Positions 25,618 to 37,337 of a stretch of DNA of 64,000 nucleotides are shown in pieces; positions within the stretch are counted from its first letter, which is position 1; the number at the start of each line of letters is the position of its first letter. Position numbers and translations under genes: made by a program. The DNA lies in NCBI RefSeq assembly GCF_004769405.1, contig NZ_RQES01000012.1, forward strand, positions 248,001 through 312,000. Reading direction: 5' to 3'. The notes beneath the pieces were generated by a model. That model was not told the origin of the DNA and searched no databases. It saw only the letters and a program-made list of their open reading frames with translations. The stretch comes from Leptospira selangorensis. Lineage in GTDB: Bacteria; Spirochaetota; Leptospiria; Leptospirales; Leptospiraceae.

Positions 25618-26766
25618 TTGAGTCCTAACAAACCGATTCGACCTTTTAATCTTATTCCATTATGGATCGCTGCAGGCTTTCTATTTTTGGCGTTATTATT
25701 TTTCCTATTTCGTAATTTCAGAAGAACAGGCCTGGACGAAAAGATCAGCTCGGGCAAACCGATCCATATACTTTTCCATGCTGTAGGAAATGACGATGTA
25801 TACGAGTTCGGATTTTTAGCGACCATCTTCCCTTCCCAAGAAAGAGTCGGCTTATTCTTCTTTCACCCGATCACTACATTCGAAGACCCGGAAGATAGTT
25901 TAGAACAAATTAAATCCAAGGCTACATCCGCAGTGAAAGATGCTGTCCAAGATATCTTAGGTTCTAAGCCGAATTATACAGTAAAGATAAATGCTTCTTC
26001 CTTTATTAAGATAGTAGATATCTTAGGTGGCGTGAATTTATACACTGATAATCGTACAAATAGAATTTCCCCTTCGTATGTAAGAGAACCCGGTTTGTAT
26101 TCTTATTCCGGGGAAGATGCGTATGATTACGTTTCTTATATGGATAAAAAGGAAACTTTGGACTATCTGGATCGTATCAGCAGACAAGAAAGTGCTGTTC
26201 TATCCGTTTACGAAACTTTATACGAAAACAAAGAATTACTGAATTCGTTTTGGTCAGAGATGGTTTTCGGTCTGATAGATTCCGATTTTTCCAAAGAGGA
26301 TTTTTACACTCTTCTAAAATTTGCTACTTCTCATAGACTTGCATTCGGGATTACCGAGCTTCCCGGAGAGCCTGCATTAGATCCAAAAACTAGGCGTTTA
26401 TTCTTAACTGCGGATCCAGCTAGGGCTTCCGTAGCCATCCGAAAATTTCATAAAGATGTATCTGCGGAAATTTTTACGGACGGAGAATACGCTAGAACCG
26501 AAGTGCTGAATGGAACGGAAGTTGCAGGTCTAGCAAAAGATGTAAGAACCACTTTAGCAGACAAAAGGATCAAAGTACTTTCCGTTGACAACGCTTGGAC
26601 CAAAGATATCGAAAAAACTGTCATCTTGGATAGATCCGGGAATACCGCAGTGGCGGATAAAATTTCCTCCATATTAGAAAAAACAAAAGTATATCACGTA
26701 TTAAGAAAGGATCTAGGACTCGACTCTACCGTGCTCTTAGGATCCGATATAGAGCCTAAAAAATAA
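25618..26766 (+). CDS. LCP-like (LytR-CpsA-Psr) membrane protein with LytR_C domain
   Basis: The 382-aa product has one N-terminal membrane helix (about 16-34), an LCP-like domain (about 45-215, with [11 protein letters not shown]) and a C-terminal LytR_C domain (about 275-370, with [15 protein letters not shown]). LCP enzymes move polyprenol-linked glycans onto cell-wall acceptors. The usual catalytic motif with IPRD reads [12 protein letters not shown] here, so the conserved Arg and Asp are missing and transferase activity is doubtful. It starts at TTG with GAGG upstream, 42 nt after yqeK, and is followed by rsfS after 2 nt. Confidence 0.82.
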   Translation: MSPNKPIRPFNLIPLWIAAGFLFLALLFFLFRNFRRTGLDEKISSGKPIHILFHAVGNDDVYEFGFLATIFPSQERVGLFFFHPITTFEDPEDSLEQIKSKATSAVKDAVQDILGSKPNYTVKINASSFIKIVDILGGVNLYTDNRTNRISPSYVREPGLYSYSGEDAYDYVSYMDKKETLDYLDRISRQESAVLSVYETLYENKELLNSFWSEMVFGLIDSDFSKEDFYTLLKFATSHRLAFGITELPGEPALDPKTRRLFLTADPARASVAIRKFHKDVSAEIFTDGEYARTEVLNGTEVAGLAKDVRTTLADKRIKVLSVDNAWTKDIEKTVILDRSGNTAVADKISSILEKTKVYHVLRKDLGLDSTVLLGSDIEPKK

Positions 26767-26768
26767 AT

Positions 26769-27146
26769 ATGAGTCCTTCTCCCAAAAATAACCCAGAAAA
26801 CACAATGGAAATCCTGAAAACTATTCATAAGATCATGCAGGATAAAAAATGCGAAGAGATCGCGGTTTTAAACCTGGAATCCGTACATTCTTACTTAAGT
26901 TATTTTTTGATCTGCACTGTGAACTCTGCAGTGCAAGCAAATGCCGTAGCACGAGAGATCAAAAAAGCATTAAAAGGTTTTAAACTACCTCATAAGGAAA
27001 CCGATAAAACGGGAACATCCTCTTCTTCCGGTTGGACTCTGTTGGACTACGGCGAATTCATAGTCCATATCATGACTCCAGAAAAAAGAGAATATTATAA
27101 TCTAGACAGACTTTGGAGAGATGCAGAGAGAATCGAACTCTCTTAA
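26769..27146 (+). CDS. rsfS: Ribosomal silencing factor RsfS
   Basis: The 125-aa protein has the RsfS/Iojap features [29 protein letters not shown] and [15 protein letters not shown]. RsfS binds L14 and blocks subunit joining in slow growth. The extra 10 residues at the N terminus ([10 protein letters not shown]) are not conserved; an alternative start is the ATG at residue 13. Its stop overlaps the convergent YyaL-type gene by 4 nt. Confidence 0.94.
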   Translation: MSPSPKNNPENTMEILKTIHKIMQDKKCEEIAVLNLESVHSYLSYFLICTVNSAVQANAVAREIKKALKGFKLPHKETDKTGTSSSSGWTLLDYGEFIVHIMTPEKREYYNLDRLWRDAERIELS

Positions 27147-29230
27147 TCTTCTACCAATTTTGCTCTCAGACTAGCCCAGTCCGATACGGGAAGTTCGCAG
27201 TGAAATCCTACGCATACGTAAGCTTTCACTCCTCCTCCAGAATTCCTGTTTCTTAGAAGTAGGAATTTTTCTCCATTCTCTTCGGCTTCTTTATCGTTCG
27301 CCCAAACAAGTACTGTTTCCGGTAAAAATAAAGAACCAACACCTTTCCAGATAGGTAATAATTCTTCTTGGGAGGTATATACTACTGCGAGTTCTCTTCC
27401 TGGAGATTTTCTAAGCCATAATGCGGAAAGCATATATGGATAATTCATCGGATATGTTTCCATCTCAGGTTTGAAATAGGAGAAGATTAAATCCGCATAT
27501 TGCAGATATTTTTCAGAATCCACTACGCCTAATTTAGAAAGTAAAACAAATGCAGTCGCAAAAGAACTATTTGCAGAAGGTTCCACTCCATCATATCCAT
27601 CTACAGTTCTTCTGAGTAATGCCTCTCCATCGATTCCGGAATCAAAAAACACTCCGGAAGGACTTCTAAATAATCGGATTGCTTCTTCCGTATATCGGAC
27701 CGCATTCTCTAAATATCTGAATCCTTTTCCTGCTTGGAATAGATACAAAGATGCCAATACAAACTCGGCATAATCAGTACTATATGCCAGAAATCTTGCT
27801 TCTCCTTCTCTAAATCTCCTGAGTAGTCGGCCGTCCTCTCGGATCAGATTGTTTTCTAAAAACTTATAAGTTTCTTCCGCTTCTCTTAATAGATCTCCAT
27901 CTCCGAATGCCATGGCAGCTTTCGTGAGCGCCTTAATATACAAACAATTCCAAGAGAATAAGATCTTATCATCCCTAAGAGGCCTGATCCTACTCGAACG
28001 TTTTTCTAAAAGTTTTTTTCTGTTCCGAGAAACGATTTCTTCCAACTCGGAAGGTTCCAAACCATGGAGTCTGGAAAAATTCATCCTGAATGTTTCGTGT
28101 AGAATATTTTTCTCTTCGAAATTTCCTTTTTCGGTGATATTCCAAAATTCATCTAAAAGAGAAGAGTCTTGTCCGCAGACTTCTCTTATTTCTTCCTTTG
28201 TCCAAAGATAGAATAATCCCTCTTCTCCTTCCGAATCCGCGTCTTCCGCACTTGCGATCCCACCACCTGGTAATCTCATATCTCGGCGAATATATTCGAT
28301 CACATCGTAGGCATAGTCTTTGTATTTTTCTTCTCCCACCGCTTGGTAACATTCAACCAATGCTTCTAAGAAGAGTGAATTATCGTACAACATCTTCTCG
28401 AAATGTGGAACCAACCAATGATGGTCCGTGGAATACCTACAAAGTCCTCCTCCGATCTGGTCGTAGATCCCGCCCTTTTGCATTGCAGTCAGGGTCTCTT
28501 CTACCATTTCAAGAGCTTTAGGTTCTCCGGTAGACTTATGATAACGTAATAAAAAGCTAAGGCCCATACTGGGCGGAAATTTATTTACTGAATTTGATTT
28601 GAAACCGGCATACTCCGGATCATAGAGTCGATCATATAATAAAAACCCATTCTCGAATACCTCCGATCCCGGGGCTGAAAGTTCGGATGTATCCGTGAGT
28701 GCTTTTGTTTCCTCGGATTCTTTTAAGTGTTTGGTCAGATCTTCGGAAGCCTCGAGTAATTCTTCTTTTTTATCCTTCCATAATCCGGTCAAAATTCCCA
28801 AAACTTCTGTGAAACTTTTTCTACCATATTTAGGGACTGGAGGAAAATACGTCCCACCTGTAATCGGCTTACCTTCAGGCGTTAAAAACATATTCAAAGG
28901 CCAGCCTCCCTGCTGTCCCATGGCATGTAACGCATCCATATAGATCCGATCCACATCCGGTCTTTCTTCCCGGTCCACCTTAATGGAAACGTAATCCTTA
29001 TTTAGAACTTCTGCAGTGGTTTCATTCTCAAACGATTCTTTCTCCATTACATGGCACCAATGGCAGGTGGCATAACCGATGGATAAGAAGATCATTTTAT
29101 TCTCGGATTTGGCCTTTACAAAGGCTTCTTCGGACCAGGGAAACCAATCCACAGGATTGGTAGAATGTTGGAGTAGATAAGGACTTTTTTCAGACGCGAG
29201 TCGGTTCAATTTTTTATCTGGAGTTTTCAT
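27143..29230 (-). CDS. YyaL/SPATA20-type thioredoxin-fold protein
   Basis: The 695-aa protein has an N-terminal thioredoxin-like domain (about 8-170, NPVDWFPW and [10 protein letters not shown] with Cys56 and Cys59) and a large helical domain resembling six-hairpin glycosidases or epimerases (about 210-600, [21 protein letters not shown]). This conserved family (DUF255, human SPATA20) has no firm function; redox and sugar-binding roles have been proposed. No signal peptide is seen, so it is cytoplasmic. It is a single gene, convergent with rsfS and divergent from the TolC-like gene. Confidence 0.9.
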   Translation of the reverse strand: MKTPDKKLNRLASEKSPYLLQHSTNPVDWFPWSEEAFVKAKSENKMIFLSIGYATCHWCHVMEKESFENETTAEVLNKDYVSIKVDREERPDVDRIYMDALHAMGQQGGWPLNMFLTPEGKPITGGTYFPPVPKYGRKSFTEVLGILTGLWKDKKEELLEASEDLTKHLKESEETKALTDTSELSAPGSEVFENGFLLYDRLYDPEYAGFKSNSVNKFPPSMGLSFLLRYHKSTGEPKALEMVEETLTAMQKGGIYDQIGGGLCRYSTDHHWLVPHFEKMLYDNSLFLEALVECYQAVGEEKYKDYAYDVIEYIRRDMRLPGGGIASAEDADSEGEEGLFYLWTKEEIREVCGQDSSLLDEFWNITEKGNFEEKNILHETFRMNFSRLHGLEPSELEEIVSRNRKKLLEKRSSRIRPLRDDKILFSWNCLYIKALTKAAMAFGDGDLLREAEETYKFLENNLIREDGRLLRRFREGEARFLAYSTDYAEFVLASLYLFQAGKGFRYLENAVRYTEEAIRLFRSPSGVFFDSGIDGEALLRRTVDGYDGVEPSANSSFATAFVLLSKLGVVDSEKYLQYADLIFSYFKPEMETYPMNYPYMLSALWLRKSPGRELAVVYTSQEELLPIWKGVGSLFLPETVLVWANDKEAEENGEKFLLLRNRNSGGGVKAYVCVGFHCELPVSDWASLRAKLVED

Positions 29231-29324
29231 CGATTTTAAGCTGTCTAGACTTTTACTTTAGATTTTTCGATTTGGCAAATTCTTCCGAACCAAAAACCAT
29301 GCTCCGTAGGAAGACCAACGACAT

Positions 29325-30968
29325 ATGCTTAGGCCTGCAAATATTCCTTCGTTAAGGAAATTTTATCTGCGACTCTTGCTTGTCGGAGCTTTCGGTTTTC
29401 CAGCTTCACAATTCGCCCAAGAGTTAGACCCTTCTCTTCAAAGTAAGCCGAGAATTCTGAAACTCTCTTTGAAAGAAGCGGTCAATTATGTCCTAGCGAA
29501 TAATATCACAGTTAGAAATGCTGGGATGGAATTCGTGAAAGCGGATACTGCCGAGTTAAAAAATCTATCTCAATATGCATGGACGCTGGTCGGCGGTTTT
29601 TCGAAAACAAAAACTAATCTTCCTCTGAATAATAATAACGTTCTCTCCGGAACTAAGATCTCCAACGATCGGATAAACGTAGGGATCCAGAAAAACTTCC
29701 AGACTCTGACCTATTTTAGCTTAGAACTTAGCCATACTCGATTCGATGCGGACGCTTTCGAGACCCAAGCTGCCGCTGCCAGACTAGGTGCAGTGGGTTC
29801 TTATCTAGCTGCTCCTCCTCAATACACGGATGCTTTGACCGTCACTCTCGGTCAGGAACTTTTAAAATATTCTTTCGGCCAGACTGAAAAAGAAAAACAA
29901 AAGGTCTTACAACAAAACGCAGTCATTCGTAGGGATGAGTTAGTTAATATTCTCGCTCAACTTGTAGTAAAAACCCTGGTAGACTATTGGAGCTTGAGTG
30001 TTTACGATTCTCAGGTAGAAACTTTCGATAGATTAGAAAAGAATACCAAAAACATCAGGGATCTCACTGTAAGAAAACGTAATCTTGGTCTTTCAGAAGG
30101 ATTCGAGGTTAACCAATGGAACAGTGCTCTCACTCAAACTGAAAATAGTTTAGAAAGAGCAAGACTTGCTAGATCGGAAGCGGAAAGAAATTTGATCCGA
30201 GTTTTAAATGTGGATCCAAGTTCTAAAATTTCCGGGATTACTGATCTTCAAGAAAAAGTCCCGAACGATATCAATCCGACTAAAGATTATCAATATGCAT
30301 TGGATCATAGGATCGACCTAAAAAATTTGATCCGCCAAAGACAGATCGCTGAATTAGAACTGAAGATCAAGAATGCTGAGGATATGCCTTCCTTAAAAAT
30401 TACAGGAAGTTATTCTACAAGAGGTCAGACTTTCTTAAATCCTCAGACAAACTATATAAATCCTGATACCGGGATGATGTCCTTTAAGTATCCTGAAAAA
30501 ACTTTTAACTTCGCATTATCTTATCCTTTATTCGATACCGGGATCCAAACCGATATTAGAGATGCAAAACTCAAACTGGATATCCTTTCAAAACAAGAAA
30601 CGGAACTCAGAACTCTGATCAAAGAAGAGTTGGACAATAGATATTATGCAATTGTTGCAGGACAGGACCTTTTAGAAACCGCTAATACTCGTAAAGAAGA
30701 AGCGGAGAAGTTTTACAAAGGTGTCCAAGCACGATTCAATCAGGGAAGATTCACTGCAGTTTTAGTTAAGTCTGCTTTGGACGGTTTGATCCAAGCAGAG
30801 TTACAAGTAGCTCAAGCAAGGATCAACTTTAACGTGGATATCATCCGTTACGAACTGGCAAGAAACTCTGTTTTTGAAAAGTTCGGAGTAAATGTGGATG
30901 AGATCGTAGACACGATCATCAAAAATGAAGTAGCTCGAGCGCAACAAGCTACTCCTTCTAATAATTAA
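29325..30968 (+). CDS. TolC family outer-membrane channel protein
   Basis: The 547-aa product has a signal peptide ([18 protein letters not shown], cleavage about residue 31) and two TolC-type repeats, each with a long coiled-coil region: [14 protein letters not shown] (start of repeat 1), the [16 protein letters not shown] helix and [18 protein letters not shown] (start of repeat 2), then the second hairpin ending near 530. Trimeric TolC-like proteins form the outer-membrane exit of efflux or type I secretion. No adaptor or pump gene is adjacent in this window; the adaptor fragment at the far right edge is 33 kb away. Confidence 0.9.
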   Translation: MLRPANIPSLRKFYLRLLLVGAFGFPASQFAQELDPSLQSKPRILKLSLKEAVNYVLANNITVRNAGMEFVKADTAELKNLSQYAWTLVGGFSKTKTNLPLNNNNVLSGTKISNDRINVGIQKNFQTLTYFSLELSHTRFDADAFETQAAAARLGAVGSYLAAPPQYTDALTVTLGQELLKYSFGQTEKEKQKVLQQNAVIRRDELVNILAQLVVKTLVDYWSLSVYDSQVETFDRLEKNTKNIRDLTVRKRNLGLSEGFEVNQWNSALTQTENSLERARLARSEAERNLIRVLNVDPSSKISGITDLQEKVPNDINPTKDYQYALDHRIDLKNLIRQRQIAELELKIKNAEDMPSLKITGSYSTRGQTFLNPQTNYINPDTGMMSFKYPEKTFNFALSYPLFDTGIQTDIRDAKLKLDILSKQETELRTLIKEELDNRYYAIVAGQDLLETANTRKEEAEKFYKGVQARFNQGRFTAVLVKSALDGLIQAELQVAQARINFNVDIIRYELARNSVFEKFGVNVDEIVDTIIKNEVARAQQATPSNN

Positions 30969-30977
30969 TATAATCTA

Positions 30978-31916
30978 TTAAGCTTTCGGAATAGAAGGGA
31001 TTTCCAATTGGATTGGCTCCCCTTCTAATGCTTTTAAGAATTCGATCAAATCCTTCTTATCCTGATCGGAAAGTTCCGCAGGTCTTAACATAGGATCATG
31101 CACCGCTTTGGAATGACCACCTTCTGCAAAATGGTTCACAGTATCTTCTATCGATCCGAAAATCCCGTTATGCATGAAAGTTTTCTTTTTGGTAACATCC
31201 CTTAATGTAGGAGTTCTAACCTTGTCCTTGATCCCTGCAAGTCCGGTCGTATGTAATTCTGAATCGGAGAAGTTCGGACCCTGGTGACATTGGATACATT
31301 TTGCCTTGTTCTGAAATACATCCCAACCACGGATCTGCGCAGGAGTGAGGGCCGTTTCTTCTCCCATCACGAATTTATCAAAACTCGAATTTTTACTTAC
31401 GATGGTTCTTTGGAAGGTAGAAAGTGCTAAAACAATTCTTTCTCCAGAAATTCCAGGATCTCCATAAGCCTTCTCAAAAAGTTCCTTATAACCTTGGATA
31501 GAAGAGATCCTTTGGATAAGCTTTGTTTCATTCTGGAATAATAGTTTAGAATGCACCTTATCTTTAACAAGATCCTCTAACTCTTTCGCTTCCGGATCTT
31601 TGAATACATCCTTATACAATGCTACGTTTGTAAGAGAAGGAGCGGGATTATGGATCTTAGTACGAGGAAAACCTTCGGAGGGAGAAGCAGTATTATGGCA
31701 ACTCGCACAACTTACATCTTGGTTGAAAGAAAGTCTGGAATCGAAATATAGAGTCTTACCCAACTCCACCTTTTCTTGGTTGAATGGGTTATTACTGGGA
31801 TGAATTACACTTTTAACAACGAATCCTTCCAGTTCAGGGATCGGCTTTTTTTCCTTACATACAATCAATCCTAAGATCGAAACCAAGAATAGGATCAGGA
31901 AAAAAATACGCTTCAT
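30978..31916 (-). CDS. Dihaem cytochrome c peroxidase (MauG family), lipoprotein
   Basis: The 312-aa protein has two CxxCH haem sites: CASCH (70-74) and CIQCH (about 206-210). MFTHNG-like segment KTFMHNGIFGS and GGHSKAV are typical of bacterial CcpA/MauG peroxidases, which reduce H2O2 in the periplasm with electrons from a c-type cytochrome. The signal LVSILGLIVC ends in Cys20, so it is likely lipid-anchored. It needs a cytochrome c maturation system, which is present at 48-52 kb. It is divergent from the oxidoreductase-sigma unit and convergent with the TolC-like gene. Confidence 0.9.
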   Translation of the reverse strand: MKRIFFLILFLVSILGLIVCKEKKPIPELEGFVVKSVIHPSNNPFNQEKVELGKTLYFDSRLSFNQDVSCASCHNTASPSEGFPRTKIHNPAPSLTNVALYKDVFKDPEAKELEDLVKDKVHSKLLFQNETKLIQRISSIQGYKELFEKAYGDPGISGERIVLALSTFQRTIVSKNSSFDKFVMGEETALTPAQIRGWDVFQNKAKCIQCHQGPNFSDSELHTTGLAGIKDKVRTPTLRDVTKKKTFMHNGIFGSIEDTVNHFAEGGHSKAVHDPMLRPAELSDQDKKDLIEFLKALEGEPIQLEIPSIPKA

Positions 31917-32019
31917 AGTCCCTTATCCAGGATGCGGACAAGAATGCCTCTGTCAATCTCCTAATCAGAACCATTCCAAAAGTCACCTGAGACCATATCT
32001 CAAAGAAAATCCAAAACAC

Positions 32020-32046
32020 TGTCACAAACATTCCCCAAGACACGTC
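32020..32046 (+). promoter_or_regulatory. ECF41-type promoter of the oxidoreductase-sigma operon
   Basis: TGTCACA (32020-32026), 16 bp and CGTC (32043-32046) match the -35 and -10 elements described for ECF41 sigma factors. It precedes the operon that encodes an ECF41-type sigma, so autoregulation is expected. Transcription would start about 32052, leaving a short leader with GGAGG before the ATG at 32071. Confidence 0.72.
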
Positions 32047-32070
32047 TTGATTTTAGAACCGGAGGCAAGT

Positions 32071-33258
32071 ATGTCAAAGAAGAAGGTATTGATCATCGGT
32101 GGAGGTTACGCAGGGATCGTTGCGGCAAACAGATTGTCCCGCAAAAATTCAGAGGTGGAAATTACTCTGATCACTGCAGAACCTATCTTTAGAGAAAAGA
32201 TTAGAAACCACCAAGTTATTGCAGGAACCAAAGGAAAAGATTTCCAGATCCGAAATTTATTGAATTCGAAGGTAAGTCTGATTATCCAAAGAGTAGAGAA
32301 AATATTCCCGAAAGAAAACAAAGTTCTCTTAAATGACGGGACCACTTTCGAATACGATTATTTGGGTTATACCGCAGGAATGAGAGCAGGAGATCCAGGC
32401 ACCAAAGGAGTTAATTATTTTTCAGTCGCAAGTTTCCAGGATTCGGAACGATTGAGAAAAGAATTAAATGATCATCCCGATGCAAATATTACAGTATTAG
32501 GTGGAGGACTTTCCGGGATAGAAGTAGCAACAGAACTCGCAGAAAATTATCCAAGTGCAAAAATAACACTTTTGGATTCGGATAAGATCGGAAAAAATTT
32601 CTCTTCAGATGCTGTTCTTTATATGAAAGAAGTCCTGAAAAATCTACATGTAAACCTGATCGAAGGAGAAAGAGGAGAATATCTATTAGAAGATAAGATC
32701 AAAACTTCTAACGGAACACAGGTCCTTCATGATTATTGTGTGATCTCCGCAGGGCTTGTTGCCTCCGACCTTGGGAAAAACTCAGGATTGGAATCCAATA
32801 AGATCGGCCAAGTGTATTTGAATGAATATATGCAGGTTCCTGAATATTCCAATATTATAGGAGCAGGAGATGCAGTAAAAATTTCTGGTGAAGAATATTC
32901 CTATTTGAGAATGGCATGTGCCACTGCTCTTCCAATGGGGATCTACCTGGGAGAAAGGATCTCCAACCTTTTAGGGAAAAAATCAGAGATAGGGCAAAAA
33001 CCTTTCGAGTTAGCGTATGTAGGACGTTGTGTAAGTTTAGGAAGAAAAGAAGGACTATTCCAATTCTTAAACTATGATGATAGCCCTAAAGAAAAATTCT
33101 GGAAGGGAAGACTGGGAGCATTCATAAAAGAGCTTATTTGCAAATTTACTGTCTTCTCCTTTAAAGCCGAAAAATATTTCGATTTTTATGCGATCCCTCA
33201 GCCTAAAGAAAAAACTTTAGTCAAAGAAAACGAAAGATTAGCGACGGCAGAAAAATGA
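32071..33258 (+). CDS. NDH-2-like FAD-dependent NAD(P) oxidoreductase
   Basis: Read from the ATG at 32071, with GGAGG (32061-32065) upstream, the product is 395 aa. It has two dinucleotide-binding motifs: VLIIGGGYAGIVAANRL (6-22) for FAD and TVLGGGLSGIEVATELAE (about 139-156) for NAD(P)H, plus NIIGAGDAV (about 268). It resembles type II NADH dehydrogenase/AIF-like enzymes. It overlaps the sigma gene by 4 nt. ECF41 sigma factors are typically beside a carboxymuconolactone decarboxylase, oxidoreductase or epimerase gene; this fits the oxidoreductase type. A TTG at 32047 is too close to the promoter to be the start. Confidence 0.88.
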   Translation: MSKKKVLIIGGGYAGIVAANRLSRKNSEVEITLITAEPIFREKIRNHQVIAGTKGKDFQIRNLLNSKVSLIIQRVEKIFPKENKVLLNDGTTFEYDYLGYTAGMRAGDPGTKGVNYFSVASFQDSERLRKELNDHPDANITVLGGGLSGIEVATELAENYPSAKITLLDSDKIGKNFSSDAVLYMKEVLKNLHVNLIEGERGEYLLEDKIKTSNGTQVLHDYCVISAGLVASDLGKNSGLESNKIGQVYLNEYMQVPEYSNIIGAGDAVKISGEEYSYLRMACATALPMGIYLGERISNLLGKKSEIGQKPFELAYVGRCVSLGRKEGLFQFLNYDDSPKEKFWKGRLGAFIKELICKFTVFSFKAEKYFDFYAIPQPKEKTLVKENERLATAEK

Positions 33259-34250
33259 ACACCCAAGAAAGACTAGATCAATTTATAGAAAACAAAGGTT
33301 TGGTCTTTGGGATCGCCTATAAGATGACAGGAAGTGTGGTAGAAGCCGAAGACATAGTGCAGGAAACTTTTCTGAGATGGGAAAAATCCAGGGAAGAAAA
33401 GATCAGATCTCCAAAAGCATTTTTATCTACGGTTGCGGCCAGACTCTCTCTGGACTCTTTAAGAAAAGCAAAAAGGAAAAGGGAAACCTATATAGGTCCC
33501 TGGTTACCGGAGCCATTGGCTCCGGAGCCTATGCAAGAAGAGCCTGATTCCGAAACCCTGGATCTGGCATTTCTACATCTATTAGAAAAACTAAATCCGA
33601 TTGAAAGAGCGGTATTCCTACTCAGAGAAAGTTTCGAGATGGATTATGATTCCATCTCGAAAGTAGTGGGGAAAAACCAGGAGAATTGTAGGCAAATCCT
33701 CAAAAGAGCCAAAGAATCGCTTAAAGCCGATCGTAAAAAGTATGATGCGCCTTCTGAAAAAAGAAAAAAGATCTTCCGAGATTTTTTACTCGCTTCTTCC
33801 AAAGGAAAACCGGAACTACTTGTTCCTTTCTTAAAGGAAGAGATAGTTCTTTGGTCAGATGGCGGCGGAAAAGTAAATGCCGCTAGAATACCGATCATTG
33901 GGAAAGATAGAGCCTCTCATTTCTTTATTCGGACAGGAAGCAACAAACTCAAATATACTTTGGATTTCTATTTCGGGATGGTAAATGGCTCTGAAACATT
34001 GATCGGTTATTATAATGATCAACCTGCCTATCTGCAAAATTTCCTAATAGATGAAGACGGGATTTCTAAAATTTATTCGGTTTTAAATCCGGATAAATTA
34101 AAATCCATGGAGAATAAACATAAACTGATAGAAGAAGGACTTATCTTTCCTCTGGAGAATTTCTTATTATTCCCTCATACCTACCATAAGAAGGTTGCGA
34201 AATGGTTAAACCCAGTAGCCAAACTAGTCAAATGGGCGATCGTGAGGTGA
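33255..34250 (+). CDS. ECF41-type RNA polymerase sigma factor with SnoaL-like C-terminal domain
   Basis: The 331-aa protein has sigma region 2 (about 8-75, with YKMTGSVVEAEDIVQETFLRW) and region 4 (about 105-160, NPIERAVFLLRE and HTH), followed by a SnoaL-like extension (about 170-290) that in ECF41 replaces an anti-sigma factor. The ECF41 signature motifs are present: WLPEPL (83-88), DGGGK (202-206) and NPDKL (278-282). The extension both activates and restrains the sigma. It overlaps the oxidoreductase gene in ATGA. The promoter before the operon matches the ECF41 consensus. The inducing signal is unknown. Confidence 0.93.
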   Translation: MNTQERLDQFIENKGLVFGIAYKMTGSVVEAEDIVQETFLRWEKSREEKIRSPKAFLSTVAARLSLDSLRKAKRKRETYIGPWLPEPLAPEPMQEEPDSETLDLAFLHLLEKLNPIERAVFLLRESFEMDYDSISKVVGKNQENCRQILKRAKESLKADRKKYDAPSEKRKKIFRDFLLASSKGKPELLVPFLKEEIVLWSDGGGKVNAARIPIIGKDRASHFFIRTGSNKLKYTLDFYFGMVNGSETLIGYYNDQPAYLQNFLIDEDGISKIYSVLNPDKLKSMENKHKLIEEGLIFPLENFLLFPHTYHKKVAKWLNPVAKLVKWAIVR

Positions 34251-34337
34251 AAAGCTATTAACATAGGATAATCCGTTTATCTCCAAATCCTTATCTCCTT
34301 TCTTGACTTGGAGCCGTCTTTAAGAGAAGATCCAAGC

Positions 34338-35243
34338 ATGAAACGAATATTAACAACAAGCCTATTATTCGGTTTGTTACTCATTCAATGCAGTGGAGGA
34401 GAGAAGATGGAAACAGTTTTAGAAAACAAGACCGTGTCGCCAAAATTACCAAGCGGATATTATACCTCTAAGTTAGGAAAGATCGCTTATTGGGTAGAAG
34501 GAAAAGGAAAACCGATCTTCTTACTTCATTCCGCCGGTCATGATCATAATGATTTCGAATCAATTTTACCAAGTTTATCAGAAAAATATAAAGTGATTTC
34601 TCTGGATTGGCCGGGCCATGGATTATCCGAGAATCCACAACCTGCTACTTCTGCTTCCGCGGTGGAATATGCGGAAATATTACCTGACCTTGTCGCTAAT
34701 TTAGCTCCGGAAGGTGGAATTTTTATAGGGAACTCACTCGGAGGATTCGCTTCCATGAATCTTGCTTTAAAAAGACCTGAACTTGTAAAAGGCCTCGTGA
34801 TCGTAGATTCGGGCGGACTAAACGATCCGGATTGGATCACTAAAAGTTTCGCAGGATTAAAATCCAAGGTTTGGTTTACAGGACTCGTTTGGAACTTCTT
34901 CCCGAATCATTATATAAAGATCAGAAATAAATACACTGAATCCATTCTAACTAGGATTAAAGAAAGAGAAGATGTAGAAGGCGCGAAAGAAGTGAATGCT
35001 TCTATCTGGAAAAGTTTTTTAGACGAAAGACATGACCTAAGAGAAAAAGTCTCCCAGATCCAGGCATCTACATTGATCGTCTGGGGAGAATATGACCCGG
35101 TAATAGATCCAAAACTCGCCCAAAGACTTCATGAAAAAGTAAAAGGTTCAAAGTTGGCCTATCTTAAAACAGGCCATGTACCATTCGCAGAAAATCCAAA
35201 AGAATTTCTGAAAGTTACACTTCCCTTTTTAGATTCCATCTGA
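34338..35243 (+). CDS. Alpha/beta hydrolase lipoprotein
   Basis: Read from the ATG at 34338 the product is 301 aa and begins with a lipoprotein signal, LLFGLLLIQCSGG, with Cys18 as the lipidation site. The alpha/beta hydrolase motifs are HSAGHDHNDF (oxyanion region), GNSLGGF (nucleophile Ser), an Asp in WGEYDPVID and a His in KTGHVPFAEN. It is likely a membrane-anchored esterase or lactonase in the periplasm. A TTG at 34308 would add ten residues before the signal and is less likely. It lies 87 nt after the sigma gene and could be in its regulon; no TGTCACA-CGTC promoter was seen directly before it. Confidence 0.86.
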   Translation: MKRILTTSLLFGLLLIQCSGGEKMETVLENKTVSPKLPSGYYTSKLGKIAYWVEGKGKPIFLLHSAGHDHNDFESILPSLSEKYKVISLDWPGHGLSENPQPATSASAVEYAEILPDLVANLAPEGGIFIGNSLGGFASMNLALKRPELVKGLVIVDSGGLNDPDWITKSFAGLKSKVWFTGLVWNFFPNHYIKIRNKYTESILTRIKEREDVEGAKEVNASIWKSFLDERHDLREKVSQIQASTLIVWGEYDPVIDPKLAQRLHEKVKGSKLAYLKTGHVPFAENPKEFLKVTLPFLDSI

Positions 35244-35326
35244 GGTATTTTTGGATTTTTCCAATAATTAGATTTGTAAAATTTCCGTTTTCGGACTTTC
35301 TTTAGAAATCCGTTAACGGGAATTGT

Positions 35327-35917
35327 ATGGATCAGAAAGATCTAAATTGGGAAAAAATTTATCAAACAGTGAACCGGATCTCCCCCATCCCAAAAGAAGT
35401 TTGGAAAAAATCGGAACAATTATATACGATCCGTAAATTAGAATACGGAGATTTTCTGATCAAACAAGGAGCCAGGCCCACAGAGTTTGCATTCGTATTT
35501 TCCGGCGTTTTAAGAGAATATTATCTAACCGACCAAGGAAACGAGTACATCAAAAGTTTCAATTTCCCGGGAGACTTTACAGGATCCTATTTCGATCTAC
35601 TCACCGAACAACCTTCTACCTGCAATATCAGGGCAATTACAGACTGCGAACTTGCAGTCGCAAAGTTTTCTGAATTCAGAAAACTATTCTCACAAGACAT
35701 TGCGTGGGAAAGACTTGGGCGGATTTTCGCGGAGAATTTATTCTTAAAAAAGGCAAGAAGAGAATATGAACTCTTAGCCTTAAGCGCGGAAGAAAGATAC
35801 GATCTACTTTTAGAATCCAGACCCGACATCGAAGAGCTTGTTCCTCAATATCATATCGCTTCTTATTTAGGGATCACTCCAGTATCCTTAAGCAGGATTA
35901 GGGCGAAGAGAAAATAA
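35327..35917 (+). CDS. Crp/Fnr family regulator
   Basis: The 196-aa protein has a cyclic-nucleotide-binding-type beta barrel (about 25-125, LEYGDFLIKQGARPTEFAFVFSGVLRE) and a C-terminal winged helix (about 150-195) with the recognition helix YLGITPVSLSRIRAK. No Fe-S Cys cluster like Fnr is present, and the cNMP-binding Arg/Glu motif is not obvious, so the ligand is uncertain. It ends in a terminator. It could respond to the cyclase product in this window, but many such proteins bind no cAMP. Confidence 0.85.
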   Translation: MDQKDLNWEKIYQTVNRISPIPKEVWKKSEQLYTIRKLEYGDFLIKQGARPTEFAFVFSGVLREYYLTDQGNEYIKSFNFPGDFTGSYFDLLTEQPSTCNIRAITDCELAVAKFSEFRKLFSQDIAWERLGRIFAENLFLKKARREYELLALSAEERYDLLLESRPDIEELVPQYHIASYLGITPVSLSRIRAKRK

Positions 35918-35919
35918 AA

Positions 35920-35944
35920 AAGGCGCCGGGGAAACCGACGCCTT
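35920..35944. terminator. Terminator between Crp/Fnr gene and acyl-CoA dehydrogenase gene
   Basis: AAGGCGCCGG (35920-35929) and CCGACGCCTT (35935-35944) form a stem with one mismatch and loop GGAAA. An A-run precedes and CTT follows, so it can work in both directions for these convergent genes. Confidence 0.7.
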
Positions 35945-35972
35945 CTTAAAGCTTTGCAATATTAGAAAATTC

Positions 35973-37136
<1,164 letters not shown>

Positions 37137-37297
37137 TTTTTCCCTTCTTGCGAGAGTTTCTAGTCCTAATTTTTCGCCAGGGTCGATTCAATCAAGAAAA
37201 ACATGGCTGATTAAACGTTCATTTTAGCCCTAATGGGACAGAATTCTTGGAAATCTCGTTATTTTCCTAGATTTTGGCGATCCGAAAGCATATAAAA

Positions 37298-37317
37298 AAC
37301 AGAACGTTCGTTCTGTT
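37298..37317. promoter_or_regulatory. TetR-type operator upstream of acyl-CoA dehydrogenase
   Basis: Arms AACAGAACG (37298-37306) and CGTTCTGTT (37309-37317) are exact 9-base complements around TT. The GAACG-NN-CGTTC core is a common TetR-family form. Related sites lie before the lipase gene (16367-16408). The regulator is probably encoded elsewhere, since the TetR gene in this window has a different palindrome of its own. Confidence 0.6.
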
Positions 37318-37337
37318 AATGTTTTTCACTTCTAATT

